Shown piece by piece: positions 63,525 to 64,000 of a DNA stretch of 64,000 nucleotides; within the stretch, counting starts at the first letter, position 1; each line of letters starts with the position of its first letter. This DNA comes from JBBRHQ01 sp963815645 (GTDB taxonomy: Bacteria > Actinomycetota > Thermoleophilia > Solirubrobacterales > 70-9). The DNA lies in contig CAWFHL010000001.1 of NCBI GenBank assembly GCA_963815645.1, positions 1,860,001 to 1,924,000 on the forward strand, written 5' to 3'. Position numbers and translations under genes: made by a program. The notes beneath the pieces are model-generated. The model did no database searches, was not told the DNA's origin, and saw nothing but the letters and a program-made list of their open reading frames with translations.

Positions 63525-64000
63525 GTGATCGTCGATTGCGCCCACTACGAGGACGGGGCCCGCCAGCAAGAGGGCCCGATGTCGGTTGCCGAGGCGGCCA
63601 GCCGGGCCGGCCGGGACGCCGGCTTCGTGTGGCTCGGCATCCACGACCCGACCGCGGAGGAGATGCGGGAGGTGGCGGACGCTTTTCCGGTGCACGAGCT
63701 GGCTATCGAGGACGCGAGCTCGAGCCACCAGCGGGCGAAGATAGAGGCCTACGAGAACCACTACTTCGTCGTCCTGCGGACCGCGCGCTACGACGATGAG
63801 AAGGAGCGGGTCGACTTCGGCGAGATCCACATCTTCGCCGGGCCCACGTCAAGCTCGTCCACGACGAGATCGGATCCCAGCGCGAGCTGCTGACCAGCAT
63901 CCTGCAGGCCAACCTGGCAGTGCTCGGGGCCCGGCAGAACGAGATCAGCGTTCAGCAGAACGAAACCGGCAAGCAGCTGACCCTGATCGCCACGATCTTC
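63525..64000 (+). CDS. CorA-like magnesium/cobalt transporter, partial (window end), internally shortened
   Basis: The N-terminal soluble domain of a CorA-type channel begins MIVDCAHYEDGARQQEG and includes AIEDASSSHQRAKIEAYENH and FGEIHIFAG. Immediately after FAG, at about 63842, the sequence jumps in another frame to HVKLVHDEIGSQRELL and QNEISVQQNETGKQL, a region normally 140-150 residues further on. So about 450 bases appear missing between 63838 and 63848. The gene continues past the window edge, so the membrane helices and GMN motif are not visible. Confidence 0.75.

Noticed and set aside
1..64000. tRNA, rRNA, insertion sequences, integrase or attachment sites
   Set aside because: Looked for T-loop-like motifs, transposase motifs and flanking direct repeats on both strands by eye; none was convincing.

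Overview
The window is 64 kb of very GC-rich DNA with densely packed genes on both strands. Many starts overlap the previous stop (ATGA, GTGA, TGATG), and many start codons sit 6-9 bases after a -10-like hexamer with no ribosome binding site. The gene families (CsoR, an Rv2578c-type radical SAM protein, R2lox, LigC/LigD-type ligases, DUF7144, DUF6458, DUF202, YtoQ, MJ1255-type glycosyltransferase) fit a deep-branching actinobacterium, probably a Thermoleophilia/Solirubrobacterales relative. That placement is inference from gene content. I see no rRNA, tRNA, CRISPR array, transposase or integrase.

The sequence carries an unusual number of single-base frameshifts: about 45-50, touching roughly 27 otherwise well-conserved genes. 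At least some fall in homopolymers. I treat most as consensus errors of a long-read or metagenome assembly and annotate the genes across the shifts. The glycosidase at 26877-28070 is damaged badly enough that it may be a real pseudogene.

Layout. 153-10871: a PilB-type ATPase, a cupin, a DUF7144 membrane protein, an R2-like ligand-binding oxidase coupled to a DUF1059 protein, an SDR, two small exported proteins, an HtrA-like protease, an exported GH31 glycosidase and a DUF457-like membrane protein. 10657-26487: a surface-glycan locus, almost all on the minus strand: GH-A glycosidase, GT2, GT-C-like membrane transferase, flippase, sulfotransferase, phosphodiesterase-like protein, nucleotidyltransferase, two GT4 enzymes, sugar epimerase, a helical-barrel protein of unknown role, UDP-GlcNAc 2-epimerase and a DPM1-like GT2. 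A second GH-A glycosidase lies on its other side. 28133-34913: CsoR with its operator, a phosphotriesterase-like hydrolase, a sulfatase, and a TetR-DUF1330-haloalkane dehalogenase-propeller operon divergent from the sulfatase.

34972-40802: a diacylglycerol-kinase-like lipid kinase, a tiny Cys/His protein, YtoQ, an Rv2578c-type radical SAM protein with a LexA/SOS box on its start codon, an NTF2-like protein, and a coupled pair of ligase genes. In that pair a LigD-type phosphoesterase is fused to a catalytically dead ligase domain, next to an intact LigC-type ligase. 40826-46797: a complete oligopeptide ABC importer (binding protein, two permeases, two ATPases). 46927-64000: an MFS transporter, a long structured-looking leader before an HD-GYP phosphodiesterase, an SDR, DUF202, a zinc alcohol dehydrogenase, YqgE, and an operon of PdxH, MBL hydrolase, holin-like/phosphatase fusion, glycosyltransferase, polysaccharide deacetylase and DUF6458. 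These are followed by a DHA2 MFS pump, a HicA-like small protein, an ABC-F ATPase, a TolB-like propeller and a CorA gene cut by the window end.

How the genes fit together: the centre of the window builds, exports, sulfates and trims a cell-surface polysaccharide. The outer parts are nutrient uptake, detoxification/catabolism, DNA repair and c-di-GMP signalling genes.
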